DNA from: Rhopalosiphum padi
Taxonomy: Eukaryota; Arthropoda; Insecta; Hemiptera; Aphididae
DNA length: 64,000 nt
Assembly: GCF_020882245.1 (NCBI RefSeq)
Contig: NC_083600.1
Location: 25,978,001 to 26,042,000 of the forward strand
Direction of reading: 5' to 3'
The notes under the pieces were generated by a model. The model saw only the letters and a program-made list of their open reading frames with translations, did no database searches and had not been told where the DNA came from. Below, one piece after another: positions 1-10,760 of the stretch (position 1 is its first letter; every line of letters starts with the position of its first letter). The position numbers and the translations under genes were made by a program.

Positions 1-240
1 ATGACAATATTTAATTGGAATTTAATCGCGATAACATGTAGAAAATTTGTAGAACTTGTTAAAACTTGTATTTTAGAATAAAATAAATATGAAAACAGCC
101 TTAATAAGCTGTCTGGTCTAATAAGGTCCAACGAGGTTCTATGTTCTACTACTTCTACTGCATGACAAAATATTTTAAAATACATTTTGTCATGTTCTAG
201 TTCTACTGTATCTGTATTATCAAATGAGCTGTAAGTGCAG
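1..240. other. AT-rich flank, no gene seen
   Basis: No coding region is supported here. The only structure is an imperfect palindrome at about 161-194 (CATGACAAAATA facing TATTTTGTCATG-like sequence), which recurs near 38.8 and 39.45 kb. Confidence 0.6.
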
Positions 241-1310
241 GTTGACGAGACACGAAGCATGCGATTCATCGGACGACCGTCAGGCGTCAACAGACGAGGA
301 GGCCCGACGTCACAACTCACAACAGTTTCACCAGTTTCGGCGATTGCCGATCGGTGAGGTACGACACGATGACGGTACAATAAATATTAAATACCGTGAG
401 TACAACCCGTGGTTACCGTGTGCCGTTTTCGAACACAGGCAGGCGCGGCAACCGTCGCGATACCTGGACATACTGCGCGTGGAAATTTTTTTTCAGAAAA
501 TTTTTGGACGTTTGGCCGAAACAGCCAGGGTCCACAGCACGGGATTACTGGCTGACGACAATTTCTCTAGAAAAAGGGATTTTCGGTTAGAAAGTTCGGC
601 GGTTTTCGGGCTTGGAGCATCACTTCCCGCGCCGCCTAAACACCGTCCACCTATAAACGGCCGCGCGGAGACTTCCGCCACCCCGCCCCGCGGTACCGCG
701 ACCACCGAGATGTGTAGCCAACCAACGACGACCAGGAACGAACGAAAAACAGTACGACGCACACAATTTTACGCACGATCATTACCAGTCCGGTCGTTGT
801 CCCGTTGTTCGTTTCGCGTCCGTTTTCGATCGTTTCACGCCGTTTCAACTACATCCGTGCGTCGACAACAGGTTAATCTGTAAGTACCAAGTAGAGACTG
901 CTTTTAAAACTTTAAAACGTTTTGATCGACACGGCCGGCCGACCGATGCAACATTGCCGTCGGTTCGTCGTGCCGACCGAACGAACGAACGGCCATTTCG
1001 ATGTTGCGGCGGCCCCCCCCTGACGCGGCGGTTGTCGGTTGCGTCCGTTTTCGTGTTCGCACGACACCAATGGCGGCCATCGAGCGCACGTAACATTTTT
1101 TCCTCGCTCATTCTATCGTGTTTGCATATCGGGTGAGTACGCGTACTTCTTTGTGCGCGTGCGTGCGTGATGACCGTTGGGCAATGGCCACGGAAATCCG
1201 TCGTTTCTTGCTACCGAGTTCGCCCTCGTACGGCCTTGACATCGTTTTCAGTTTCTTTGAACTTCTTTTTCCGTTCCGCGTATGCCGGAATGGCGCCTAG
1301 GGCGATCAAA
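240..1310 (+). promoter_or_regulatory. GC-rich promoter island and 5' UTR region of the BZW gene
   Basis: This kilobase is GC- and CpG-rich against an AT-rich background. Insect 5' ends often look like this. Long open frames here (e.g. 224-883) show no recognisable protein and probably reflect base composition. Two consensus donors could end alternative non-coding first exons: CT|GTAAGT after 879 and GG|GTGAGT after 1132. Either could splice to the acceptor before 4228, where the first coding exon of the BZW gene begins. Exon use is inference; only the donors and the composition are seen. Confidence 0.5.
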
Positions 1311-4227
1311 ATGGTGTGACGAATGCGTCAGTCACATGGTCATGTGCGCGTAACGTTACCCCTCGACCACCCCAATGAAGCTTAATTTTACCCCGGCTGG
1401 TTATAACATAGGTATAACCTACTTAGTCGTACCCACAGTTTTTCAACGGGTCAATTTTGAGGGATTCACTGCTCTTACTGTCCTAAGCGCCGGATACTCT
1501 ACGGCAGCGTCATTTTGATCTCCAGACATAATGTGTGTGCCCACTAACAATGGGTATCATTTTTCCACTCCATTTTGCTGGACGCTGGTATGGCATGTGC
1601 CTAAAATAACTTATTGTATTCCGTTACTTCGTTACCCATACTCATAGTGTAGGTGCTCTTTTTATTCTTGATTATATCATCCTACCTGTTGACTGTCCAA
1701 TCTTATTCGCTGACCCTCACTACAGAGTCCTTTCAATGTGCAATCTTAAAATACCATTATAATGGGTTTAATTTGAAATCACAGTTATGATAATCAGTTT
1801 TTAGTCAATATATAGAATAATAGCATAAGATTATTCATTCTAAAATCTTGAGTATTTTTATAATTACTTACTGCTATGAGTCATGATTTTTAAGTATTTT
1901 AGACTAATCTTTTGTTTTAAATTAGGCATGTATGATTATGTTTGGCTTGTATAGATACATATATGTTGATACATGCCTACGAATTATAAACAAATAGATT
2001 ACACCTAGTTTATTGAAATTTCTAAGTAAAACATTGATTAAAATGTTTGACTATCTAAAGGCTTGCTTTATGTTTTTTTTTTTTTTTTTTATTAAAACGA
2101 ATATTTACAATCTGTATATAGCAAAAATACAATAAGCAATATATATAACATATTTTAACAAGGCTTGATGGCTTGAGTGAAGCGGGCTCAGTTCAGTAAT
2201 GCTACTTCAGCTTGAATGAGTTTTTTTAATTTAAAATTTTTTTAGTACTTTAAACCAAAAACTATGCCTTTAAGATATCGCTTGACTAATTAAGATTTAA
2301 TCATTGAGAAGTCCTATCTAGGATAGCAAGAGAGGATAGATTTGAGTGGGCCAACGTGTTTGAGTAAAATTTTGTATAAAGTGGAAGCGAGTTCAGAGTA
2401 GACATTTTTGATTTATGTTATGCATTAGTTTAAATAAATGTATTTCTATAGTCTGCCTTACGAAAGAACGGTACCGTGTCTTGACAAAATTCAGTTTTTC
2501 TTGCGCATCTCCACTCCGCTAGTACCACGATCGTCGGCGTTTGGCAGCAGTCGTGATAGGGAGTAAACACTTGACACCAGATTGTGCCTCAGTCTACATG
2601 CGCGAAACAGTACCGTTCTTTCGTGAGACAGACTATATAATATACCTTTTATTCTTGTTTTAAAACAAAAATAAAAAGATTTATCATTGTTTTTTGTGTT
2701 TAATCAGTGAAAATTTTTCAACTACATTTATATTTTACTTGTTAATCATTCAACATTTTATCGCAGTTAGTACCAACTGTTTATTTGATATTCTTCCTGA
2801 TGAAAAACGTTAAATATGCCAATAAATAGATTTTAGATACCCACATATAAATAAAATAATATTTAATTGGTATGAAACAGTGTTGTGCAAAAAAAAAAAC
2901 TGATATAAATGTATAAATATTAATCAACATTCTGTGGATTTTCAATTCTAAACAATTAAGATGATATACATAATATTAATATTAAAATAAATACTTGCAG
3001 TTTGACTATGAAAAAACAAATTTACGAAATAATTCATATCCCATAGTAAATAACTCAATATTTATCCATGATTTTTGTTTACTTAAACTAAATTATAAAA
3101 TATATTTCTACTTATTATAATTAAAAATTGACCCACATATGTGTGACAATTAATTTAATTATAAAACTAAAAGTATTGTTGTATTCCATTACTTGTACTT
3201 AAATTTATAATTGATTTAAATTAAATGTATAATTTTAGTACTTTAAGTGCTGTATTAATAATATGGATTAATATCGATATATTTATTAGGAAAGTTATAG
3301 ATTTGTGTTCCTATTTTATTTCTCTGGTATAACCTTACCATTATAATGTATTTATCAATTATAAAATATTAAGATGGTATTTATTTTTTCTATTAAAATT
3401 AGGTACAAAGAGTAAAACATTTCATTTAACTTTTTATAAGTGTTTGATGCATAACCTTTTTTTTTACAATTGTCTATGTGCTAAAAAATTTAGGTTTTTA
3501 AAGAAAAATTTTAAATATTGTATGACTAAACACATATTCATGAAAGAATAGGTGCTTATTATGAGTTATTATTTTACTTATAGGTAGAGCTCAAATTCTT
3601 AAGCACTTAATTTAGTAACTACTGAAACTCAAATAATTTTTTCAATGTAATTAAATATTAATAATTTAACTTCAATATGCAATTATATCGTTGGGTCATG
3701 TATGCAAAAAAAAAAAATAGTATAAGCTTAATGTTACTTAGATGAAATCATGACATGAAAATCTTATTTTTTCTGATGAATTGATTACCAATCATCAACA
3801 ATCTGTTCGTATACTAGAAACAATAATTATCTAATTTCCATTTCAATCAACACATTTTTCTAATGTCCTTGTGAATAAATAAAAAATATTTACCAATTTT
3901 TAATGCCTAGGTAATTAAACAAAAACAAGCTATCACAAAATATTCTAAACATTGAATTTAACACTTTTTAAATGTATGTATACTTTTATTAATCTTTTAA
4001 ACTTTAAAAGTTATTTCTATTTGGATTTATACTTTTGTATTCCATGCATATATGGATGAAATACATTTTTCCTTTCAATTGAAATTTCTTTGTTCATCCT
4101 CTACACAGTAGCTTATATGCAACATACTGCTGTTGACCAGCAAAAGAATAATACACTATATACTAGATTTTTAATTAGTTATAATTGTTATAATAATTTG
4201 TTTCATTAAAACATAAATATTTTTCAG
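1311..4227 (+). other. Probable first intron of the BZW gene
   Basis: AT-rich, no coding potential seen. It contains the inverted-repeat element at 2447-2637 and A/T homopolymers. It ends at the acceptor TTTTCAG before 4228. Confidence 0.5.
2447..2637. mobile_element. Short inverted-repeat element (MITE), about 190 bp
   Basis: The ends are a near-perfect inverted repeat of about 28 bp: TATAGTCTGCCTTACGAAAG on the left, and the reverse complement of the right end reads TATAGTCTGTCTCACGAAAG. Both continue with AACGGTAC. The interior is richer in GC than the surrounding intron and has no ORF. TATA at both ends fits a TA-duplicating (Tc1/mariner-like) family, but that class is inference. Confidence 0.75.
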
Positions 4228-4238
4228 CGAGTTGTTGT

Positions 4239-7200
4239 ATGAGTCAAAAAACAGAAAAACCGGTACTGTCAGGTCAACGCATCAAGACCAGAAAAAGAGG
4301 TAAACATGTTTTCTAGGTTAATTTTTAATTGCTTTTATTTAATATACCTAAGATATATTTCTGGAAGTAGTGTAATTATTGGTTACAAAAACTGAACATT
4401 TTTATTACTTGGTTAAATATTTATTAATTTTATTTTATTTATTTTTAAGATGAAAAAGAAAAATACGATCCTTTCGGCTTCCGGGACTACATCCTTGGGG
4501 GCCTCAATGGTGCCGGCACTGACCTAGAAGCAATTTGGAAATTCCTTGATCAAGCTGGTTCTAAAGTTGATTATCGCCGTTACGGTGAAGTCCTCTTTGA
4601 TATACTGATTGCTGGAGGTCTTTTAGGTGAGATTATTTTAATATTTTCTGTTTCAAGTTTTCATTGACCACATTATTTATTACAATTTTTTTTAGTTCCG
4701 GGAGGATCCATATCACAAGATGGATCAATATCTCAGGATGGAGACAAATTATGGAAGACCAATGCATGTGTTTTTGAGGCGCCCGAGGACATGGTATCTA
4801 TGCGAAACTATGAACAGGTGTTCATCAAACTCATGCGCCGATATAAATATTTGGAGAAAATGTTCGAGGAGGAGATGAAAAAAATATTGCTGTTCATTAA
4901 AGGTTTTAGTGACATTGAACGTATTAAACTTGCACGTATGACTACATTGTGGATTTCTAATGGTTCAATCCCACCTACTGTTCTTCAAGTACTTACTAAT
5001 GTATGTTTTCATTATAATGTACCTAGATAATTATTTTATTTGACTGATAATTATAATATAAATACATTTTTTAGGAGCATTTGATTAAAGATGGGTTGGC
5101 ATTAGAGTTTCTCATTGAACTATTTGTGACATATAAACAAGAGGTAGGCAATGCCCATCTACTAACCGTATTGAAAAAAGGAGGACTCGAAGGTCGGTTG
5201 ATGGATTTCTTGCCTCCCAACAAACGTACTGAAGAAAATCTCCGTGCACAGTTTGAAGAAAAGGGATTGAGTGATGTGGTTAAGTTACATTTAGCTCAGG
5301 CCAGTCAGGAAGCTAAACGCAACTTGGAAATTCAGCTAAATGATGACTTTAATGACAACAAAAATATGAAAGAGATTATTTCAAATATTAAAGAATTGTC
5401 TTCTAAGCATGACATTCCTGAACATGAAATTATTGTTTTGGTAATTATTATTTATTTCTAAGTTTAATATCTGATATGAGTAAAATTAACACTACACATT
5501 AGTACTGTTTGTAAAATGTACAACACACTACTACAAACTTTCAAGGTCACAACTTTTTGTTCTGTTTGAGTTCTTTTTGTGACTAACTAGTCATTCTCTA
5601 ATGAACCTAGTGGTGCCCAACCTGTGGTCTGTGTAGCTGTCACAAATTTATAAATTATTTTTTTTTTCATTTGTTGATATATTTATCATTGTATGTATAT
5701 ATTATAATGTATACTTCAATCCATGATCTTTTCGATAGTCAATAAAAGATTAGATATACACCATATATATATATATTGTATACTTATTACGTATAATAAA
5801 ATTATATTATTAGATTAAGATTGGGATTATTTGTTATTTTATATTTGGTGGCCCGCTTGGAGATATTGTTTACCTAAGTGACACGCCGAACAAAAAAAGT
5901 TGGGCATCACTGGTCTAATCTATCTATTAAATTTCATTAAAATTAGTTCATTGATTTAGCCGGGGGACGGGGTGGCCGAGCGGTCTAATTCGTCGGCTGC
6001 GGAGCAGCTGGATCCGGTTCGATCCTCGGCCACTGGGCGGCATTTTTCTCCGGGTAAGTCACGGTGTCCGGAGAACAAGTGCTGCCATCCCCCCACCCCG
6101 GGGCATGGCAGAAACCTACGGGTGCCCCATTAAAAATTCTGCCAATCAGGCGCCGGGCTTACTCCCGAACTGAATACGCCATACGAAAAAAAAAAAAAAA
6201 TTGATTTAGCTGAAAGTTTAATAGACCAGACAGATTGACTTTTGAATTAAGGACAGGAATTTCAAATGATTTCTTTTAATATTTTTATCAAAAAAGTCTA
6301 GTTTATTGTTTGCTAAATTAAGTTTAACCAAGAAAGAAATTATTTGTTTTACAGGTATGGACAGTTGTAATGACACAAGTTGAGTGGAACAAAAAAGAAG
6401 AACTTCTAGCAGACCAGGCACTTAAACATTTGAAGCAATATTCACCACTGTTTTCTGCTTTCTCAACTACTGCACGTTCTGAATTGGCACTCATGCTCAA
6501 GGTTCAAGAATATTGCTACGAAAATATGAATTTCATGAGAGTCTTCCAAAAAATAATTTTACTCTTCTATAAAAGTATTTAATTGTTACTGAATTGTATA
6601 ATTATTTAAAAATTATTTTTTTTAAATTTAAATAATATTATTTTATAGCTGATGTGTTGACTGAAGAAGTAATTTTGAAATGGTACAAGGAAGGACATTC
6701 TAAGGGTAAAACAACATTTTTGGAACAAATGAAAAAATTCATTGAATGGCTACAGAATGCCGAGGAAGGTAAATATCAAATACAACTAATTTCATACTAA
6801 ATATGACAGTTATTTTTCTACCACCCTCATTGATAGTGATGTCTGCCTATCTGTTCAATGATATTAAAGGCAAATTATGTTATAAGCCACAGTTAATAAC
6901 CCTACTTACTAAGTTGTAAGTTTTTGAATGTAGAATTAATAACAGCAATTGTTTTAAGTATCTAAATAAAACAAGACTGGTCTTTTGAACCTCTGTCTTG
7001 GTGATGCCTATGTTCAATATTGCAATGGATCAAATGCTTAACAGAGGAATATTATTAAATAAATGAACAGTTGCCTTCGGTGCTCACACACCTTCGTCTG
7101 AGTTCCACCCTCTTATGTTCATACAATATCAATAAACATACCATTTTTATTCAAATAATTACTGTCAATTTTTCCATAAGTTATAGTTATTATAACCTCT

Positions 7201-8210
7201 GTCTTGGTGATGCCTATGTTCAATATTGCAATGGATCAAATGCTTAACAGAGGAATATTATTAAATAAATGAACAGTTGCCTTCGGTGCTCACACACCTT
7301 CGTCTGAGTTCCACCCTCTTATGTTCATACAATCTCATTAAACCTACCATTTTATTCAATTAATTACTGTCAATTTTTCCATAAGTTATAGTTATTATAA
7401 CCTCTGTCTTGGTGATGCCTATGTTCAATATTGCAATGGATCAAATGCTTAACAGAGGAATATTATTAAATAAATGAACAGTTGCCTTCGGTGCTCACAC
7501 ACCTTCGTCTGAGTTCCACCCTCTTATGTTCATACAATCTCATTAAACCTACCATTTTATTCAATTAATTACTGTCAATTTTTCCATAAGTTATAGTTAT
7601 TGTAACCTCTGTCTTGGTGATGCCTATGTTCAATATTGCAATGGATCAAATGCTTAACAGAGGAATATTATTAAATAAATGAACAGTTGCCTTCGGTGCT
7701 CACACACCTTCGTCTGAGTTCCACCCTCTTATGTTCATACAATCTCAATAAACATACCATTTTATTCAATTAATTACTGTCAATTTTTCCATAAGTTATA
7801 GTTATTATAACCTCTGTCTTGGTGATGCCTATGTTCAATATTGCAATGGATCAAATGCTTAACAGAGGAATATTATATAGAAAATGAACAGTTGCCTTCG
7901 GTGCTCACACATTTTCGTCTGAGTTCCACCCTCTAGTGTTCATATAATTTCATTATATCACATTTTTACTTATAATTTATATTAATATAAATAATAAACT
8001 ACTCTAATTTATAAAAATTATATTTTAATAATTGCACATGACAACATTAACATATGTTATTATTATCAAAATCTAGATTAATAACTTTCAATGACACAAT
8101 AATCTTCTTTTTCTTCTAGATAAATGGTAGATTTTGCTTAAAGTATTTAGTACTTATACAAGTTAATCATTTTTGTTTTAGAATCTGAGTCTGGTGAAGA
8201 TGAGGATTAA
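4239..8210 (+). CDS. BZW / eIF5-mimic protein (basic leucine zipper and W2 domain protein)
   Basis: Seven coding exons: 4239-4299, 4450-4626, 4696-5000, 5075-5440, 6355-6574, 6649-6768, 8182-8210. The joined frame is 1,278 nt, 425 residues, close to the usual length of about 420. It starts MSQKTEKPVLSGQRIKTRKR and carries the family block DPFGFRDYILGGLNG; the acidic tail EESESGEDED ends in TAA. The W2 (MA3-like, eIF5 C-terminal) domain covers roughly residues 250-415, with EYCYENMNFMRVFQKI and ILKWYKEGHSKGK. Known family members (Drosophila krasavietz/extra bases, human BZW1/BZW2, also called 5MP) bind eIF2 and eIF3, compete with eIF5 and restrict start-site choice; they act in the cytoplasm. 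Introns carry a hAT-like element, a SINE (intron 4) and a snoRNA-like array (intron 6). All junctions are GT/AG and in phase. Confidence 0.95.
5604..5913. mobile_element. hAT-like non-autonomous element in BZW intron 4
   Basis: The left end (CTAGTGGTGCCCAAC) matches the reverse complement of the right end (CCAGTGATGCCCAAC). TCTAAT occurs just outside each end (about 5597 and 5914), a probable decayed 8-bp target duplication. The interior is AT-rich without an ORF. Exact boundaries are uncertain by a few bases. Confidence 0.55.
5951..6210 (+). mobile_element. tRNA-derived SINE with target-site duplication
   Basis: The 240-bp body (5961-6200) is flanked by a perfect 10-bp direct repeat TTGATTTAGC at 5951-5960 and 6201-6210. 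Its head looks like a tRNA gene of the long-variable-arm type. A pol III A box (TGGCCGAGCGG) and B box (GGTTCGATCC) sit about 40 bp apart. A GC-rich tRNA-unrelated body follows, then a run of about 15 A. Together these are the marks of LINE-driven retroposition. The intact duplication suggests a fairly recent insertion. It lies in the sense orientation in intron 4 of the BZW gene. Confidence 0.9.
6990..7128 (+). ncRNA. Candidate H/ACA snoRNA, copy 1 of 5
   Basis: A 139-nt unit with the complete H/ACA plan. The 5' hairpin is closed by CCTCTGT/ACAGAGG. The hinge contains ATATTA (ANANNA, H box). The 3' hairpin is closed by ATGAACA/TGTTCAT with upper stem GGTGCTCA/TGAG..CACC. ACA follows the stem, three bases before the proposed 3' end. 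The unit lies in the last intron of a translation-factor-like gene on the sense strand, the usual setting for intron-processed snoRNAs. No target is assigned. Confidence 0.72.
7196..7334 (+). ncRNA. Candidate H/ACA snoRNA, copy 2 of 5
   Basis: Its 139-nt core is identical to copy 1, and the ACA box is at 7329-7331. The spacer to the next copy (about 66 nt) differs from spacer 1 by several substitutions and a one-base length change, so variation is concentrated outside the RNA-like core. Confidence 0.72.
7401..7539 (+). ncRNA. Candidate H/ACA snoRNA, copy 3 of 5
   Basis: Core identical to copies 1 and 2, with the same stems, hinge and terminal ACA. Spaced 205 bp from copy 2. Confidence 0.72.
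7606..7744 (+). ncRNA. Candidate H/ACA snoRNA, copy 4 of 5
   Basis: Core identical to copies 1-3. The spacer after it resembles spacer 1 in places (CAATAAACATACC), which points to exchange or stepwise duplication among units. Confidence 0.72.
7811..7949 (+). ncRNA. Candidate H/ACA snoRNA, copy 5 of 5, diverged, ATA in place of ACA
   Basis: Both closing stems are kept. The hinge changes to ATATTATATAGAAA, the apical loop of the 3' hairpin changes, and the terminal box reads ATA (7944-7946) instead of ACA. It is the most diverged copy and may be a decayed or variant unit. Confidence 0.55.
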
Positions 8211-8700
8211 TTTAAGAACCAAAACAACCTGAAAATAAATAAGGAAAAAAAAACAATTAAAATAAGAAGCATTAACACACAAGATGTCAGCCAACGACCA
8301 AAATCATAACTTACCAAGGATTCTACTATTAACTTGTTTCATTACTTTTTTTAATAAATAAAAACACCAAGGTATATGATTATATTAAATTTTTTATAGG
8401 TGAAAAACAAAGATTTGTTATAATTATTTTATTATTATTATTTTTTTTTGAGCATAATATAGTAATGAACAAACAAATAAAAATAGTTTTAATCAATTTA
8501 GTCATTCAAAGATTATATTATAATAATTATCGTGCCTACACAAGATGGTCACATAGCAACAAAAAATGTCTCAGTTAATGTCTCTATATTATATTTATGT
8601 AATAATTGCAGTGGTGTATGGCTGTTATAAGTGTTGTTTTTTTTTTTAATAAACAAAATTATTTTTTAATAATTATTTTTTTTTGCCTTTCATGTTGTAT
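8211..8700 (+). other. 3' UTR region of the BZW gene
   Basis: Non-coding and A/T-rich after the TAA at 8208-8210. Canonical AATAAA signals occur at 8353 and 8648; either could direct polyadenylation. The true end cannot be fixed from sequence alone. Confidence 0.5.
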
Positions 8701-10760
8701 TTGGCATATATACACTACACAAGATGTATAATTATTTTCAATGTGCGTATGTTCAATTATGTTTTGATCATTAAAAAAAAACTGTCACACATAAGTAGGC
8801 GACTTTAAATCTAATTGATTTTCCATTTTTTCTTAAATAATTATATAACAATATAGTTATACAAAATAAATGCATACAAATAACTAATAATAAAAAAAAA
8901 AATAATATGTATAATAATAATAAAGCAACATCATTTACATGGAAACTGGAAGAGGTAATAATTATCATAATAAAGTAATAATATGTTACATAATAATAAG
9001 AAAAAAAAACATACAAATTTCTTTAAAAAGTTTTCAATTATTATCACAATACACTTGGGGGAAAAAAAAAACAATATTAGTATATTCTGGGGAAAAGGTT
9101 GGTTTTGTTGACAATTATTGTGATTTTGCGCCGCAAGTTTTTTTTTATTTTTTAAAAATATATATTCCAAATGTGCTTAAAAACTAAAGAGATCAATTAA
9201 AAAAGACGAGAAACAGCAATAGTATAGTCAATGATTATTAAGTTACTCTGGATAGAAAATAGTATTTTTTCTTAATGCGAAATGGCTAAACATTTAGCTG
9301 TAATTTATTATGCAAACAACAGATATTCTCTAAACATAGCGTTATAAATTAAAATATTAACGAGCACGTAATGGTAGTGGTAGAAACATTTAATTTAACA
9401 TGAATATTTCGATAATTTTATTGGTAATTTAATTAAAAGAAATTTTACTATACATATTAATATTAAAATTATGCATGTTATAAATATTTTCTGATAAAAA
9501 TCTATTAATAAGAAATTATTCACGATGATCTGTTAAAACGACAAAAAATATATGTATATATTATATATATCCAAAGATTATATTATATAAAGCGACCGAT
9601 ACTAAATAGTTAAACTTGATATTCAATATTTATTTATTTTAAATAATTTGTATTGCAGGTACTTAGGGTATAGGTAAATTCGATAAGTGTGACACAATTA
9701 ATTAAAAATACAAAATAATAATAGTAAAAATAATATCTAAACTATAATATTATGTAATAATTATTAATATATATATATATAAATATATATCACTACATAT
9801 AACATAATAACTACTCACGACCACAACATATTTATTCTGATAACAATAATTATCAAGTAAAAACAATGAATTTAAAAAAACTCGGATATGTTTTTTGCAC
9901 ATTATTTTCATACTCGATACGTGCAGTTGCTTCAGAAAATAAGGGGGACCGTGGACAAAAATAAAATTTAAATGCTTATTATCATTATATATAATACGTA
10001 CATAATGATACCTAAGACTACATGATTCAGTAATAATAATGAGCGATTAAGTTAAAAATAGTTAAAGTTCAACACTGCCAACAAGTCACAAAAGTAAAAT
10101 GATTTCTTGATTCAAATGTTGTAAAAAATAAATGGTAAATATTGTCAAAGTTGGAAAGAAAAGCACTCTTATATAACATTAAGAGATTAAATTTAAAAAA
10201 AAATAATGAATAGTTAAAAAAAAGAAATCTAATAACTATAAACTTTCTCATAGTAAATCAACAAAAAATGTTAGGTATTTGTTGTATGTAAATGTTTAAA
10301 AAATAAAAGTATTATTTTGTGGATAATCTATAATACAATGTATAAGACACATTTTTAAAATCTTCAACATTTAAAAAAAATACCCATAACTATTAAAGGC
10401 AGGGCAGGGACAACTAATTGCACAACGGATAAAACACAAAAGTTAAAAGTTCTACTAAAACGAAAACATGCAAAATTGCTAAAAAAAAAGTTATCACATA
10501 TGAATGGAAAAGCTCGCGCACACTAGTGTGACTGGTTTTTTTGTTTTAAATTTTATCACACGCAAGACCCTATAGTATATAGTGAGGGTAACAAATTTTA
10601 TTAAATGGTTACAATAAAACCTGTAGAAGTATAATATTTAGCAGTGGAATACTATTACAGCAAAACAATGATGCATTCTCGTTCCTCTTCTCTTACACAT
10701 AATTCAACGAGAAGAGGTTGAACACGAATTAGCTGGTGGTAAAACCACCAGTTCTCCGTG
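8701..10760. other. AT-rich intergenic stretch and probable 3' UTR of the RING ligase gene
   Basis: Very AT-rich with many A runs. Short open frames here encode low-complexity F/I/L/Y strings and are not credible genes. The part next to 10760 is probably the 3' UTR of the minus-strand ligase gene. A minus-strand AATAAA-like signal lies near 10595. Confidence 0.5.

Noticed and set aside
224..883. 219-codon open frame on the plus strand
   Set aside because: Arginine- and serine-rich product of a GC-rich promoter region with overlapping open frames on both strands and no recognisable domain; better read as promoter/5' UTR.
5961..6040. Functional tRNA gene
   Set aside because: A and B boxes are present, but the cloverleaf is not intact, an unrelated GC-rich body and A tail follow, and a target duplication brackets the whole, so it is a SINE.
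6820..6960. A sixth, diverged snoRNA unit before the array
   Set aside because: One small hairpin (TGCCT/AGGCA) is visible, but no hinge box, second hairpin or ACA in register.
6990..7949. CRISPR-like array or simple minisatellite
   Set aside because: Units are 205-206 bp with conserved RNA-like cores and near-identical spacers in a eukaryotic intron; CRISPR does not apply, and the H/ACA layout explains the core better than a plain satellite.
8771..9187. Overlapping open frames on both strands
   Set aside because: Low-complexity F/I/Y/K strings from A/T homopolymers; no start context, splice sites or family resemblance.
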